Assembly (NCBI GenBank): GCA_023525915.1
Contig: CP026657.1
Location: 2,876,001-2,940,000, forward strand
Origin: Acetispira formosa (nom. nud.)
GTDB lineage: Bacteria; Desulfobacterota; Desulfarculia; Adiutricales; Adiutricaceae
Reading direction: 5' to 3'
DNA: 64,000 nucleotides
The first letter of the stretch is position 1; every line of letters begins with the position of its first letter. Made by a program: the position numbers and the translations under genes. Below are positions 8,353 through 17,073 of this stretch, piece by piece. Below the pieces are notes generated by a model that worked only from the letters and a program-made list of their open reading frames with translations, made no database searches and was not told the DNA's origin.

Positions 8353-9747
8353 TTAGAACTTGTTTGAGGGATCGTCAAAATATTCCTTGGTCATCTTAAA
8401 GACAACCGGGCACAGGAACAGAAGAGCGATCAGGTTGGGAATGGCCATCAGGCCATTGAAGAGATCGGCCAGATTCCACACCAGGGTCAGTTCGGAAAGC
8501 GCTCCAATTGGCACGGCCAGAGTGAAGACAATGCGGAAAGGCATGGAGGCCTTGTGCCCAAAAAGATACATGGTGCAGCGTTCACCGTAGACGCACCAGC
8601 CGAGAATAGTGGAGAAAGCGAAAAGCACCAGGCCGACGGTCACCAAATACTGGCCGGCGCCGGGCATGGCGGTATTGAAAGCCAAGGCTGTGAGTGTACC
8701 CGCACCGTCAACTTCGGTGGAGGTCCACTGGCCGGATACCAGGATGACCAGAGCGGTAATGGAGCAAACGACGATGGTGTCCAGGAAAGGATCGAGCATG
8801 CCCAGCATACCCTGGCGCACCGGGGACTTGGTAATGGCGGTGGCGTGGGCCATGGGCGCGCTGCCGAGACCGGCCTCGTTGGAGAACAGGCCGCGTGCCA
8901 CACCGAAGCGGATGGCCATAGCCAAGGAAGCCCCGGCAAAGCCGCCGACAGCTGATGCCGGCTTGAACGCGTGTTCAAAAATCAGGCCGAATGCGACGGG
9001 GACCATACTTAAATTCATAGCCAAAATGATCAGGCCGCCGATGATATATATCAGGGCCATGATAGGCACGAGTGTTCCGGCCACGGAGCCGATTCGTTTG
9101 ACGCCGCCGATGAGGACAGCGCCGGCAATAACCAGCAGGATGACTGCCACCACCCATTCAGGCATTGCGTTGCCGGTCAGGCGGGTGACGTTGGCGGCAA
9201 TGGCGTTGGACTGGGTCATATTGCCGATGCCGAAGCTGGCGACCATGCCGAAAATGGCGAACAGGGTGGCCAGCCAGCTCCAGTTTTTGCCCAGGCCGTT
9301 TTTAATATAATACATGGGACCGCCGACATAGCTGCCGTCCGGGGTGACTTCGCGGTATTTGACGGCCAGAAGAGCCTCGCAATACTTGGTGGCCATGCCG
9401 AAAAGGGCGGTTATCCACATCCAGAAAACCGCACCGGGGCCGCCGAGGAGGATGGCGGTGGCAACGCCCACGATGTTGCCGGTGCCGACAGTGGCGGCCA
9501 TGGAGGTCATCAGGGCATTGAAGGGCGACAATTCCCCTTCGTGCTCAGGATCGTGTTTGCGGCCTTTCCACATAACTCCGAAAGCCAGACCCAGCTTACG
9601 CAAAGGGATAAATTTAAGGCCGAACATCATAATGACGCCTACGCCCAGAAGAAGGGGAATCAAGACATAGGGCCCCCAGACCACGCCGCCTACGCCGCCG
9701 ATCCAGTTGGAAAATTGTTCGAGGGTGCTAAGTTGCTGTTCTTCCAT
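8353..9747 (-). CDS. alanine/glycine:cation symporter (AGCS family)
   Basis: 464 residues with about ten hydrophobic segments. It is an inner-membrane Na+- or H+-coupled importer of alanine or glycine. The family signature GTGNIVGVATAILLGGPGA is at about residues 90-110, and the conserved segments GPMYYIKNGL, FSNEAGLGSAPMAHA and GWCVYGERC follow. A strong AAGGAGAG ribosome site precedes the ATG. It appears monocistronic, with a terminator at 8290-8322. The substrate (alanine or glycine) cannot be told from sequence. Confidence 0.95.
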   Translation of the reverse strand: MEEQQLSTLEQFSNWIGGVGGVVWGPYVLIPLLLGVGVIMMFGLKFIPLRKLGLAFGVMWKGRKHDPEHEGELSPFNALMTSMAATVGTGNIVGVATAILLGGPGAVFWMWITALFGMATKYCEALLAVKYREVTPDGSYVGGPMYYIKNGLGKNWSWLATLFAIFGMVASFGIGNMTQSNAIAANVTRLTGNAMPEWVVAVILLVIAGAVLIGGVKRIGSVAGTLVPIMALIYIIGGLIILAMNLSMVPVAFGLIFEHAFKPASAVGGFAGASLAMAIRFGVARGLFSNEAGLGSAPMAHATAITKSPVRQGMLGMLDPFLDTIVVCSITALVILVSGQWTSTEVDGAGTLTALAFNTAMPGAGQYLVTVGLVLFAFSTILGWCVYGERCTMYLFGHKASMPFRIVFTLAVPIGALSELTLVWNLADLFNGLMAIPNLIALLFLCPVVFKMTKEYFDDPSNKF

Positions 9748-10277
9748 GCTTCTCTCCTTTAATCCTCAATTTTTGAGTTTGGATTTGGCCTGATGTTCAC
9801 CGGAAGTCCGGAACCCCGGTTTTGGGCGGCTCCCGCACCGGTGTGAAAATCCGGCCGCTGTTTAGGTCGGCCCGTTATGTAAATTTGAGTATATTGATTG
9901 CTTGCGGCGCACTCCCCCCCCAGAGTCTGTCGGTCCGGTTAAGGCGGGTGGGCGGTGTGCCTGTAAAAAGTCAAATTTTGGAACAGCAAAACTGTGAGCC
10001 ACTTTGGCTGTGCGCCAAAGGCCCCATCCCGAAAAAAATCCGGGCAGCGATGTTTCGGTTTCTTAGTTTGCCAGTCTTCAGCGGTCAAACCACTGAAAAT
10101 TCTTGACGGTGATTCCAATGATAAATACAAATCCATTGGAACGCGACATAAAACGAGGGTATCCCAATTCGGGAACAGACCGGCTTGAACCGGGCATAGT
10201 TACAGGTGGTCAGAAATCAATGAGATGCGTTTAATCGCCCAAGTGCGGCACATCGCGGAAATTCGCGGCCGGGCCGC
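9748..10277. other. intergenic region without recognisable genes
   Basis: 530 bp between the AGCS gene and tatA, both on the minus strand. It contains a short C-run (about 9913-9921) and a few weak inverted repeats. I compared the part upstream of the AGCS gene with the glycine riboswitch consensus and found no convincing match. No gene is supported. Confidence 0.4.
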
Positions 10278-10502
10278 TTATAAATCTTTTGACGAAGAGA
10301 AGTTTTCGTCCGGCGGGTCGGCGGAAGCGGATTCCGCCTCCGGGGTGGCGGCGGCAGGCTTATCAGGCTCTTTGACCGCCTGACGGAAGTTGGCCAGGCC
10401 CTTGCCCAGCCCACGGCCCAGTTCAGGCAGTTTTTTTCCGCCGAAGATGACGATCACCAGAATAGCTATGATGATCAACTCCCATGCGCCAATATTGCCC
10501 AT
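10278..10502 (-). CDS. tatA: twin-arginine translocase subunit TatA/TatE
   Basis: 74 residues. An N-terminal membrane helix (ELIIIAILVIVIFGG) is followed by the conserved hinge and amphipathic helix (KKLPELGRGLGKGLANFRQAV), the TatA/E hallmark, and then an acidic polar tail. TatA oligomers form the translocation patch for folded Tat substrates at the inner membrane. A ribosome site (AGGAG) lies about 11 nt upstream of the ATG. tatB and tatC are not in this window, so it is an isolated tatA. Confidence 0.95.
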   Translation of the reverse strand: MGNIGAWELIIIAILVIVIFGGKKLPELGRGLGKGLANFRQAVKEPDKPAAATPEAESASADPPDENFSSSKDL

Positions 10503-10933
10503 TCTTAATACTGCTCCTCGCTGTGCGTGAATGTCCGAATTATACCAAAAAAATATTCATAAGAAAAGCATGAACCCGACCGTAATTGGCTTTAAATTGC
10601 GGCTTCAGGACTTCCCTATCATGTCAACAATTATGGTGATTAATATAACATGTTGATCATAATAAGTAAATCAAAGAGTGTCTTTTAAAATGCTTTATGA
10701 AAAAACATCGAGTACAGTGTTAAAATCGACGCGTTCAGGCGAATTTTTTGAAGATTACGGAATAATTCGGCCGTTATTTTCAGAAAAAACTAAATTTACT
10801 ACGAACTCATTTTCACGGAACAATCCACTTATCATGTATATACAGGAATGTTGTTTCTGACTTTATCAACAGGAAAATCACATGCCACATTAAAATTTGG
10901 GCGATACTTTAAATTGCGGAACAGCGGATGACC
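10503..10933. other. AT-rich intergenic region
   Basis: 431 bp of AT-rich DNA upstream of tatA, with no ORF that has a ribosome site or coding-like codon use. It presumably contains the tatA promoter. I cannot assign any element. Confidence 0.35.
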
Positions 10934-11015
10934 GCCGACGGGAGAAATGTTTCCGCCCGTCTCCGTTCCGGAAGTCTTAGTCACGGAGACGGGCGGAAAC
11001 ATTTCTCCCGTCGGC
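10934..11015 (+). repeat. composite hairpin repeat, type A, copy 1
   Basis: A perfect 33-bp stem (GCCGACGGGAGAAATGTTTC on the left arm, then CGCCCGTCTCCGT) around the family loop, here TCCGGAAGTCTTAGTC. It is followed 53 bp later by a type B hairpin. This A-spacer-B arrangement recurs at 24827 and 56345. The outer stem GCCGACGGG/CCCGTCGGC differs from other copies on both arms in a compensated way. Confidence 0.92.
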
Positions 11016-11068
11016 TGCCTGGTCGGCTTATTTAAGAACTGGAAAGTGTGCACAGGTCAAGCTTGGAG

Positions 11069-11154
11069 CCGGAAGCCGGGGATTGTTTTTATCCTGCATC
11101 CGTGACTAAGACTTCCAGAGCGGAGACAGGATAAAAACAATCCCCGGCTTCCGG
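11069..11154 (+). repeat. composite hairpin repeat, type B, copy 1
   Basis: The stem begins CCGGAAGCCGGGGATTG and continues with TTTTTATCCTG, closing with the matching right arm. The loop is the family sequence in the opposite orientation to type A (GTGACTAAGACTTCCAGAGC here). It is paired with the type A copy at 10934-11015; the intervening segment (CTGCCTGGTCGGCTT, then TGGAAAGTGTGCA) is also shared with the pair at 24827-25048. Confidence 0.9.
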
Positions 11155-11183
11155 CGGGTCAGGGGGGCGAAGAATTAAATGTC

Positions 11184-11234
11184 TGGGCCGGTGGTCCGTC
11201 AAAAGGCAAAAGCCTTTGACGGACCACCGGCCCA
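11184..11234. repeat. near-perfect 23-bp hairpin
   Basis: Left arm TGGGCCGGTGGTCCGTCAAA and right arm TTTGACGGACCACCGGCCCA enclose a short AAAGGC-rich centre. It sits 30 bp after the A/B composite repeat and ends 205 bp before the 3' end of fchA. No T-run follows on either strand, so it is probably a repeat rather than a simple terminator. Confidence 0.75.
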
Positions 11235-11281
11235 GTCAGTTTGATGACAAAGTCATTCCGTCGTGGTCATCAGTAATGCGG

Positions 11282-11370
11282 CATCGTGAAAAGCGTGGTT
11301 TTCACGATTCGAGTAGCGGCTAGCCCCTTAATATCAGTCGCTATCGCTCCGTCGCCTGCGGCGACCCTTC
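11282..11370 (+). repeat. degenerate MITE family C remnant
   Basis: The segment GAAAAGCGTGGTTTTCACGA, followed by TCAGTCGCTATCGCTCCGTC, matches in order the C-family motifs AAAAAGCGTGGTTTTTGC and CCAGTCGCTGGCGCTCCGTC. The termini are not preserved. It lies just downstream of fchA. Confidence 0.5.
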
Positions 11371-11438
11371 CAAGCCAGGGGTTTGTCAGCAGTCTGACCG
11401 AGCCGCCTGCGGCGCGGAGGCCGCAGTCCATACCATCT

Positions 11439-12068
11439 CTACCAGCGGGCTCTCATATGAGTAAGCACCAGGGCTTTGATTTCTTCAGCTTCAGCGAAAA
11501 TGCGTCCGCGCTCATTGAGGATGTCGGCGGCAAAGGCCTCGTCTTTAATGGATGGCAGATTAATATCCACACTCAGCATGGCGGCGCGAATAGCGGCTTC
11601 CAGAATAATGGCGGAAACGCCGCAGTCGCTGATTGCGCCTTTGTTGCCAAAGGGGGCCAGTTTGGCCGCTTCACGCATCAACTCCAGGCACTGGCGGCAA
11701 ATGGCCATGGGGGCCAGGGTGGCCTGCTTCACGCCTTCCTGAATGGCGGCGCTGCGGGCTTTTTTCTGCTCGTCGGTGTCTTTGGGCATTTTGAAGGTTT
11801 TCATATAAGCGTCAAACGCGTCAACATCGCCCTGGGTGAGTTTTTTCAGGTTCTCAATGCCGTCCATGAAAGCTTTGAGAATAGCCGTGTTGGCTTCCTG
11901 GTGCTCTTCATAGCCCTTCTTGCCTTCGGTGAGGCTGGCCACCATCGCGCCCATTGAAGCGCCGAGAGTGGCCACCACGGCGGAAACATTGCCGCCGCCG
12001 GGCACATGGGAGCTGGAGGCCGCCACTTTCAGAAAGTCATTAATGTTCATATCATAAAAAGAGGACAT
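11439..12068 (-). CDS. fchA: methenyltetrahydrofolate cyclohydrolase (FTCD_C/FchA family)
   Basis: 209 residues from the second of two adjacent ATGs; AAGGAGAAT lies just upstream. A longer in-frame start would add about 50 residues encoded by repeat DNA and is unlikely. The sequence is the cyclodeaminase/cyclohydrolase domain of formiminotransferase-cyclodeaminase: the N-terminal FLKVAASSSHVPGGGNVSA and an all-helical body. The family converts methenyl-THF to formyl-THF or deaminates formimino-THF. It sits downstream of folD on the same strand, which favours a role in the one-carbon pool. No formiminotransferase domain is attached. The gap to folD is filled with repeats. Confidence 0.88.
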   Translation of the reverse strand: MSSFYDMNINDFLKVAASSSHVPGGGNVSAVVATLGASMGAMVASLTEGKKGYEEHQEANTAILKAFMDGIENLKKLTQGDVDAFDAYMKTFKMPKDTDEQKKARSAAIQEGVKQATLAPMAICRQCLELMREAAKLAPFGNKGAISDCGVSAIILEAAIRAAMLSVDINLPSIKDEAFAADILNERGRIFAEAEEIKALVLTHMRARW

Positions 12069-12087
12069 CATATTCTCCTTTGTGCGC

Positions 12088-12143
12088 CGGGCCGAACCCG
12101 GTTCCCCGGGCCGAACCCGGTTCCCCGGGCAGGGCCCGGTTCC
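12088..12143. repeat. three tandem 19-bp GC-rich repeats
   Basis: The unit CGGGCCGAACCCGGTTCCC occurs twice exactly and a third time with changes (CGGGCAGGGCCCGGTTCC). Each unit is itself a hairpin. It lies between folD and fchA, immediately upstream of the fchA ribosome site, and could affect expression of the distal gene. Confidence 0.85.
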
Positions 12144-12173
12144 TATGTCTAGGTATCTTTTTCCTTGGGCGTT

Positions 12174-12278
12174 GATTTTGGCGGCCGTCATCGTATTAAG
12201 AGCGGTGCCCCCCGGCAATAATATCATCCATAACCAAGGGGAACACGCTCTTCATACGATGATAGCCACCACAATTAA
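12174..12278. repeat. family D repeat, copy 1, inverted pair
   Basis: The family core, reading GGCGGCCGTCATCGTATTAA on this strand, is followed by its inverted copy (CGCTCTTCATACGATGATAG). Two half-elements therefore face each other as a large hairpin of about 105 bp. The downstream flank ATTAACTATTACGGGAAA is shared with copies 2 and 3. It lies between folD and fchA. Confidence 0.8.
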
Positions 12279-12335
12279 CTATTACGGGAAAGGGCATGCA
12301 GACGAAGGATGCGCAAGCATCCGTGGGTCCAGGGC

Positions 12336-13199
12336 TTAGCCCTGGCCTTGAAGCTCGATGGCTTTCAGGAGGTTCTGCATGATGACTGTGGTGGTGAGGG
12401 AACCGACGCCGCCGGGAACGGGGGTAATGGCCCGCACGATTTCAGCGGCCGGTTCAGTGTCGACGTCGCCGCAGAGGCTGCCGTCTTCGAGCTGATTAAT
12501 GCCCGCGTCAATAACGGTCTGGCCGGGAGAGAGCATGTCGGCTTTCACCAGCTTGGGGAAACCGGCGGCGGCCACCACGATTTCCGCCGTGCGGACGGTG
12601 CCGGGAAGATCCACAGTCTTGGTGTGGCAGACGGTGATGGTGGCGTCGCGCTTGATCAGAAGGCTGGCCAGGGGGCGGCCGACAGTGTCGCCGCGGCCGA
12701 CCAGAGTCACGCGTTTGCCTTTGAGATCAAGGCCGCTGCGCTGAATCAATTCGACGCAGGCCAAAGGAGTGGCCGGAACCAGAGCCAAGTGCTCCTGCCC
12801 GCCCAGAAGATAACCACGGTTGACCGGGTGAACGCCATCGACGTCCTTTTTCGGATCGATGCGGTTCATCACGTTTTCCTTCTGGATGGTTTTGGGCAGC
12901 GGCAGTTCCACCAGAATGCCGTGAACATTCTTATCAGCGTTCAGCTCATCCACCAGCTTGATGACGTCGGCTTCGGAAGTGGTGGAAGGACGGACATGCA
13001 AATCCACCTTGATGCCCATCTTCTCGCCGACTTTTTCCTTGGCCTGGGCATAAACGCGTGAGGCCTCATCGTCCCCCACCAGCACCACGGCCAGTTTGGG
13101 CTGAATGCCCTTGGTCGAGCTGAGAGTTTTCACCTGGCCCGCAATTTCCTCGCGCATGGCCGTGGCCACGGGCAAACCTTTGATGATTTCGGCTGACAT
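12336..13199 (-). CDS. folD: methylene-THF dehydrogenase / methenyl-THF cyclohydrolase
   Basis: 287 residues. This bifunctional cytoplasmic enzyme interconverts 5,10-methylene-THF, methenyl-THF and 10-formyl-THF. The catalytic Tyr/Lys segment SRVYAQAKEK, the substrate motif DPKKDVDGVHP, the NADP-binding loop LVGRGDTVGRP (commonly GRSxxVGxP) and the C-terminal PVPGGVGSLTT (commonly GGVGPMT) are all visible. AGGAG lies 6 nt before the ATG. It heads a minus-strand pair with fchA. The two activities partly overlap, so fchA may favour one direction of the cyclohydrolase step. Confidence 0.97.
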   Translation of the reverse strand: MSAEIIKGLPVATAMREEIAGQVKTLSSTKGIQPKLAVVLVGDDEASRVYAQAKEKVGEKMGIKVDLHVRPSTTSEADVIKLVDELNADKNVHGILVELPLPKTIQKENVMNRIDPKKDVDGVHPVNRGYLLGGQEHLALVPATPLACVELIQRSGLDLKGKRVTLVGRGDTVGRPLASLLIKRDATITVCHTKTVDLPGTVRTAEIVVAAAGFPKLVKADMLSPGQTVIDAGINQLEDGSLCGDVDTEPAAEIVRAITPVPGGVGSLTTTVIMQNLLKAIELQGQG

Positions 13200-13425
13200 A
13201 GCTAACTCCTGATGATAAAGATGGTGGCTGGGTCAAGGGATAATTCCCGGCCAAGCCGGTAGTGCGCCTCTGTGCGGCCGCGCCAGGCGGCGGGATATTT
13301 TCTGGCCGGGCGCTCACGGATATGCTACAATTCCGCCATGAGCAAGAAACCGGACATCGCCGCCTTTTGCGGACAAAAGACAATTAGTAATGTGACTGCT
13401 TTTTTCGTGTGCTCCAATATACACT

Positions 13426-14727
13426 ATGTTCACCAAAATTAAAATAAATATTTTATCCGCTTTGTTGTCCCTGGCCGCGACCCTTATGTCGGTACCGGCC
13501 GTCTGGGGAGAGGGAGAGGCCTATTTTGTTGGTGCTGGTGAACGCCTGAAATCGGCCGTATGGCAATTGGGAGCTTTCGTTCCCGCCGCCTCCAACCAGG
13601 CCTATTCATCGCGCAGCATTCAGGTCGACGGCGTGGCGGGCCTCCCGCCCACCAGCATTACGCTCACTTTTGATGAACCGCTGGACCCCTGGCCGATGGA
13701 GATAAAAGTCTCTTTCCTGGCCGAGAGCGGCGAGCCGCCCATTATCTTCACCATGACCGACAGCCGTCCGTTCGGCGGCCCCAATATCAAGCTTTCGGGA
13801 GCGCCCCCCAGCGAATACGGGCGGGAGGAACCATCCGAATTGTTTCTTGAGATACTCGAACGCCTGGGTGAGCGTCTCCTGGCCGGCTGGCCGGTTATGG
13901 AGCCTATCGTCTGGACGGAGAGGGCGGAGGGACTGGAAGCGGCCCGCACCCGTCTTTTGTATGGAGCGCGGCTGGGGCAGGGGGATTTGTATCTGGTGCG
14001 GGCCGAGCCGGGCCGTTATGCTTTCCGGCCGTATCATGAAAACAATTTCCCATTGAGCGGCCTGGCCGCCATGTCGGAGTGGGCCGAGCGTCTGGAGGAG
14101 GTTCCGGCCATTATTAACGGCGGGCAGTATTATCCCGACCGTTCCTACATGGGGCTTTTGAAGCGCGGCGGCCTGGATTTGTCGGCCGGGGAGCATTCCG
14201 GCTGGAAAGGCTTTCTGGTCTCCGAGCCAATGGCCGAGGCTCCGGCCGGAGCGCCAAAGGCGACTATTATCGATCTGGAAACCCGGCGCGAAGACTGGCT
14301 GCCGGGGCATTACAAAAACGCAATGCAATCCTTCATGCTGCTCGACAGACTTGGCCGGATAAGGGTGCGCAACAGTTATAACCTGGCCGGACGCGCGGCC
14401 ATCGGGCGGGATTCGGAGGGGCGGATACTTCTTCTGATGACCCCGGCGGCGGTCACTCTCTATGATCTGGCTATGGCTTTGAAGAATTCAGAACTGGAAC
14501 TGGTCGATGTTATGGGGCTGGACGGCGGTTTTGAAGCCCAGTTGATGCTGAGGCAGGATCACGGACCCTTCATAGCGGGCGGCCATTTTTCCATCACCGG
14601 CAAGAGGGCCCTGTTTCTGCCGGGATACTCACCGAGTCTGCCGGCAGTTCTGGCCGTGGAGCCGCTTGAGGAGACAGCGGAGCCCGATCAACAGGAAAAC
14701 GCCGTTCAAGTGGGCGGTGATGAATAA
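13426..14727 (+). CDS. exported phosphodiester glycosidase family protein (NAGPA domain)
   Basis: 433 residues with an N-terminal signal peptide (about residues 1-28, ending near VWGEGEA), so it is exported. The C-terminal half resembles the phosphodiester glycosidase (NAGPA-like) domain: INGGQYYPDRSYMGLL, then GRAAIGRDSEGRILLLM, then LDGGFEAQL. This family removes N-acetylglucosamine or related sugars from phosphodiester-linked glycans, and the bacterial targets are mostly unknown. The N-terminal 150 residues are not recognised. The start has only a weak ribosome site. The gene is convergent with, and abuts, the isochorismatase-like gene. Confidence 0.8.
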   Translation: MFTKIKINILSALLSLAATLMSVPAVWGEGEAYFVGAGERLKSAVWQLGAFVPAASNQAYSSRSIQVDGVAGLPPTSITLTFDEPLDPWPMEIKVSFLAESGEPPIIFTMTDSRPFGGPNIKLSGAPPSEYGREEPSELFLEILERLGERLLAGWPVMEPIVWTERAEGLEAARTRLLYGARLGQGDLYLVRAEPGRYAFRPYHENNFPLSGLAAMSEWAERLEEVPAIINGGQYYPDRSYMGLLKRGGLDLSAGEHSGWKGFLVSEPMAEAPAGAPKATIIDLETRREDWLPGHYKNAMQSFMLLDRLGRIRVRNSYNLAGRAAIGRDSEGRILLLMTPAAVTLYDLAMALKNSELELVDVMGLDGGFEAQLMLRQDHGPFIAGGHFSITGKRALFLPGYSPSLPAVLAVEPLEETAEPDQQENAVQVGGDE

Positions 14728-15261
14728 TCAGCCGACGGCCCAGGCTTCGATTACAGCCGAGACAGGGGGAACGCTGGCAAAGCGATTATTCCATATTTTT
14801 TTCTCATAATAGGCTATCGTCTTTTCGCCGGTCATATATTCATTGTCAAACGTGCTGGTAGAACCCTGAGGGATTATGACGGAATATCCCAAATCAAAAG
14901 CTGAGCGGCAGGTCGCGTCGATACAGTATTCCGTTTGCATACCGGCCAGTATGATGGTTTTGATTTCTCTGGATTGAAGGTAATCATGCATAGCAGTGTT
15001 CTTGAAAGCGCTGTTCAGGTGCTTTTCTAAAACCATCTCTCCGGGAGACGGAGCTAGAGCGGGGCAAATCTCCCAGCCGGCGGTTCCCTTCTCCAACTCG
15101 TCGCCCTTGCCGCCGTCATGCTGAACATGGCCGATCTCCACTCCCTTTTTCCTGGCCGCGGCAATCAACTGGCTGATGTTGGTTATGAGCGTCTCTTTGC
15201 CATAGGGATTGTCATTTATCAAAGTTGTCTGCATGTCGACAATCAAAAGAATCGAAGCCAT
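14728..15261 (-). CDS. isochorismatase-like cysteine hydrolase
   Basis: 177 residues, typical of the family. The Asp9-Lys80-Cys113 catalytic triad can be placed in LLIVDMQ, LEKHLNSAF and GMQTEYCIDAT. Members hydrolyse amides or vinyl ethers such as isochorismate, nicotinamide or ureido compounds. The short N-terminal region and the HxQHDGG segment resemble the general cysteine hydrolase (YcaC/YecD-like) branch, and the substrate cannot be named. The gene is alone on its strand, with a GGGGGTAA ribosome site and a family E repeat just upstream. Confidence 0.88.
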   Translation of the reverse strand: MASILLIVDMQTTLINDNPYGKETLITNISQLIAAARKKGVEIGHVQHDGGKGDELEKGTAGWEICPALAPSPGEMVLEKHLNSAFKNTAMHDYLQSREIKTIILAGMQTEYCIDATCRSAFDLGYSVIIPQGSTSTFDNEYMTGEKTIAYYEKKIWNNRFASVPPVSAVIEAWAVG

Positions 15262-15299
15262 TAATTACCCCCATTTAGTTGAAACCGCCGCGCCTTATA

Positions 15300-15388
15300 A
15301 GGAACAATTTCTTAGAAGGCCGCTTCCCGACCGTTGCTCTACACTCAGACGGGCCGCCCCTCGGCGTTGGCGGCGGGCCCTGCCCGCT
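15300..15388 (-). repeat. family E repeat, copy 1
   Basis: About 90 bp matching copies at 19871 and 31110 in reverse orientation: GGCCGCTTCCCGACCGTT, CTACACTCAGACGGGCCGCC, then GGCGTTGGCGGCGGGCCCTG. The left end carries an AACAATTTCTTAGAAGG variant of the AACAAATTCTTTGAAGG terminus. Confidence 0.85.
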
Positions 15389-15396
15389 CAAAACGG

Positions 15397-15421
15397 CCGA
15401 ACCCCTGAAACAGGGGTTCGG
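15397..15421 (-). terminator. terminator of the amino acid ABC operon
   Basis: An 11-bp perfect stem, CCGAACCCCTG with CAGGGGTTCGG, and a 3-nt loop. On the minus strand it lies 29 bp past the stop of the binding-protein gene and is followed by a short TTTT run (CCGTTTTGAG). Confidence 0.75.
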
Positions 15422-15449
15422 TCTGAGTCTGTCGGGATATGCGGTCAGC

Positions 15450-16298
15450 CTACATTTTGCCGCCTTCAACCACCACGGTTTCAGGGTCCACTGAGTTGCC
15501 GTAAATGGGTTTCAAGGTTTTATCATAAGCCTTGTGGAAAAATTTTTCCTGTCCCAGAGTGGCCATTTCCTCATTGATCCAATCCAGAAGCTCGGTGTTG
15601 CCTTTTTTCACGGCCGGAGCAATGGCGTCGAGGTTGCCAAGGAAATCTATGCCGGCCACAAAGCCGGGATTTTCATTGATCCAGGCAAAAATGAGGGTGT
15701 TGTCATGGGCCAGAGCCACACCGCGTCCATCACGAAGGGCGTTGAAAGCTTCGGTGTTCTGGTCATATTTGACCAGCTTGATTTCGGGGTGGTTTTTGCT
15801 GAAATAGGCGTCAGCGGTGGTGCCCTTGTTGACGATGAGCTTGTGCCCCTTCAATTGGGCGACATTAGTGATGGTGGCGTTTTCCGGGGAAACCACGCCC
15901 AGGGCCACTTTCATATACGGCCGGGCGAAATCCACTTTTTCGGCCCGTTCCGGGGTGACAGTGAAATTGGCCAGAACCAGATCGACCTTGTTGGATTCCA
16001 GCACCTCAATACGGGAGGCCGCCTCCACCAGCACAAACTGAATCTTGTTTTCATCGCCCATAAGATCCTTGGCTATACGGCGGGCCAGATAAATGTCATA
16101 ACCCTGGTTTTCGCCGTTTTCATCAACATAGCCAAAGGGGGGCTTGTCGCTGAAAACTCCGATACGAATCTTGCCGGAACGCTTGATTTCTTCGAGTTCA
16201 CCCTCCGCACGGGCCGGGGCGGAAACGAGCGTCAAAGTCAGGGCCAGGATTAAAGTCGCCAATAGGGAGGCCGCGCTAATTGCTGCCGTTTTTTTCAT
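15450..16298 (-). CDS. amino acid ABC transporter substrate-binding protein
   Basis: 282 residues with a signal peptide (about 1-31, ending SAPARA). It belongs to the SBP_bac_3 family: [19 protein letters not shown] and then [16 protein letters not shown] at the N-terminus, and [20 protein letters not shown] in lobe 1, the usual polar amino acid binding signature. It is periplasmic and delivers substrate to the permease pair. Its start overlaps the ATPase gene by 23 bp, and it is the last gene of a four-gene operon. Ligand specificity is not evident; the glutamate/aspartate or glutamine branches are possible. Confidence 0.93.
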   Translation of the reverse strand: MKKTAAISAASLLATLILALTLTLVSAPARAEGELEEIKRSGKIRIGVFSDKPPFGYVDENGENQGYDIYLARRIAKDLMGDENKIQFVLVEAASRIEVLESNKVDLVLANFTVTPERAEKVDFARPYMKVALGVVSPENATITNVAQLKGHKLIVNKGTTADAYFSKNHPEIKLVKYDQNTEAFNALRDGRGVALAHDNTLIFAWINENPGFVAGIDFLGNLDAIAPAVKKGNTELLDWINEEMATLGQEKFFHKAYDKTLKPIYGNSVDPETVVVEGGKM

Positions 16299-17064
16299 CT
16301 GTCTGCTCCTCTTTGGTCACACCGGTGAATTGGAATATGTTCAGAAATTTGCGGGCTCTTTCGCTGGCCGGGTTTTCAAAGAACTGATCCGGCGGCGCGC
16401 TCTCAACTATCACGCCCGCGTCCATAAATATTACACGATCGGCCACCGCTTTGGCAAAGGCCATTTCATGGGTTACGATAATCATGGTCATGCCCCGGCG
16501 GGCCAGTTCCAGCATAACGTCCAGAACCTCACGCACCATCTCCGGGTCCAGAGAGGCCGTCACCTCGTCAAACAGCATGATTTCCGGCTGCATGCACAGG
16601 GCGCGGACAATGGCTACCCGCTGTTTCTGGCCGCCGGAAAGCTGGCCCGGCCAGGAATCTCGCCGGTCCAGAAGACCCACGCGTTCCAAAAGCTCTTCGG
16701 CCTCATGCTCCACCTCGGCCCTGTTCCGGCCCTGGGCTTTCAGGGGGCCAAGCAAAATGTTCTCCATCACCGTCATATGCGGAAAGAGGTCGTAGCTTTG
16801 AAAAACCATGCCTATCTTTTGGCGGACCAGATTCCAGCGGGTTTTGCCGTCGGTGATGGACCCGCCATTTAACTCGATGTTGCCGGAGTCAATAGGTTCC
16901 AGGCCGTTGATGCAGCGCAGAAGCGTGCTCTTGCCGCAGCCGCTCGGCCCCACCACTACCAGCACCTGGCCCTTTTTCACTTCCAGCGAAACGCCGTGAA
17001 GCACTTCCAACTGGCCGTACCTTTTATGAAGATCTATAATATTAAGCACTGTGCGGCAAGGCAT
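16276..17064 (-). CDS. polar amino acid ABC transporter ATP-binding protein
   Basis: 262 residues, GlnQ-like. Walker [10 protein letters not shown] is at about residues 39-47, with Q-loop [17 protein letters not shown] signature LSGGQKQR and Walker [13 protein letters not shown] (Val where Pro is usual), followed by the H-loop VTHEM. It energises the two-permease importer from the cytoplasmic face. The 3' end overlaps the binding-protein gene by 23 bp, which implies coupled translation. The 5' end follows the permease gene by 9 bp. Confidence 0.96.
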   Translation of the reverse strand: MPCRTVLNIIDLHKRYGQLEVLHGVSLEVKKGQVLVVVGPSGCGKSTLLRCINGLEPIDSGNIELNGGSITDGKTRWNLVRQKIGMVFQSYDLFPHMTVMENILLGPLKAQGRNRAEVEHEAEELLERVGLLDRRDSWPGQLSGGQKQRVAIVRALCMQPEIMLFDEVTASLDPEMVREVLDVMLELARRGMTMIIVTHEMAFAKAVADRVIFMDAGVIVESAPPDQFFENPASERARKFLNIFQFTGVTKEEQTDEKNGSN

Positions 17065-17073
17065 CGAAACTCC

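Noticed and set aside
9748..9990. Possible glycine riboswitch upstream of the alanine/glycine symporter
   Set aside because: I looked for the conserved aptamer blocks and found only a weak ATCAGGCCAAA; the rest of the consensus is missing.
10678..10860. 60-codon ORF in the region upstream of tatA
   Set aside because: It is AT-rich, has no ribosome site, and codon use is unlike neighbouring genes.
10934..11154. Integron attC sites for the composite hairpins
   Set aside because: The hairpins lack attC core sites and are not associated with cassettes or an integrase; the conserved part is the loop, not the ends.
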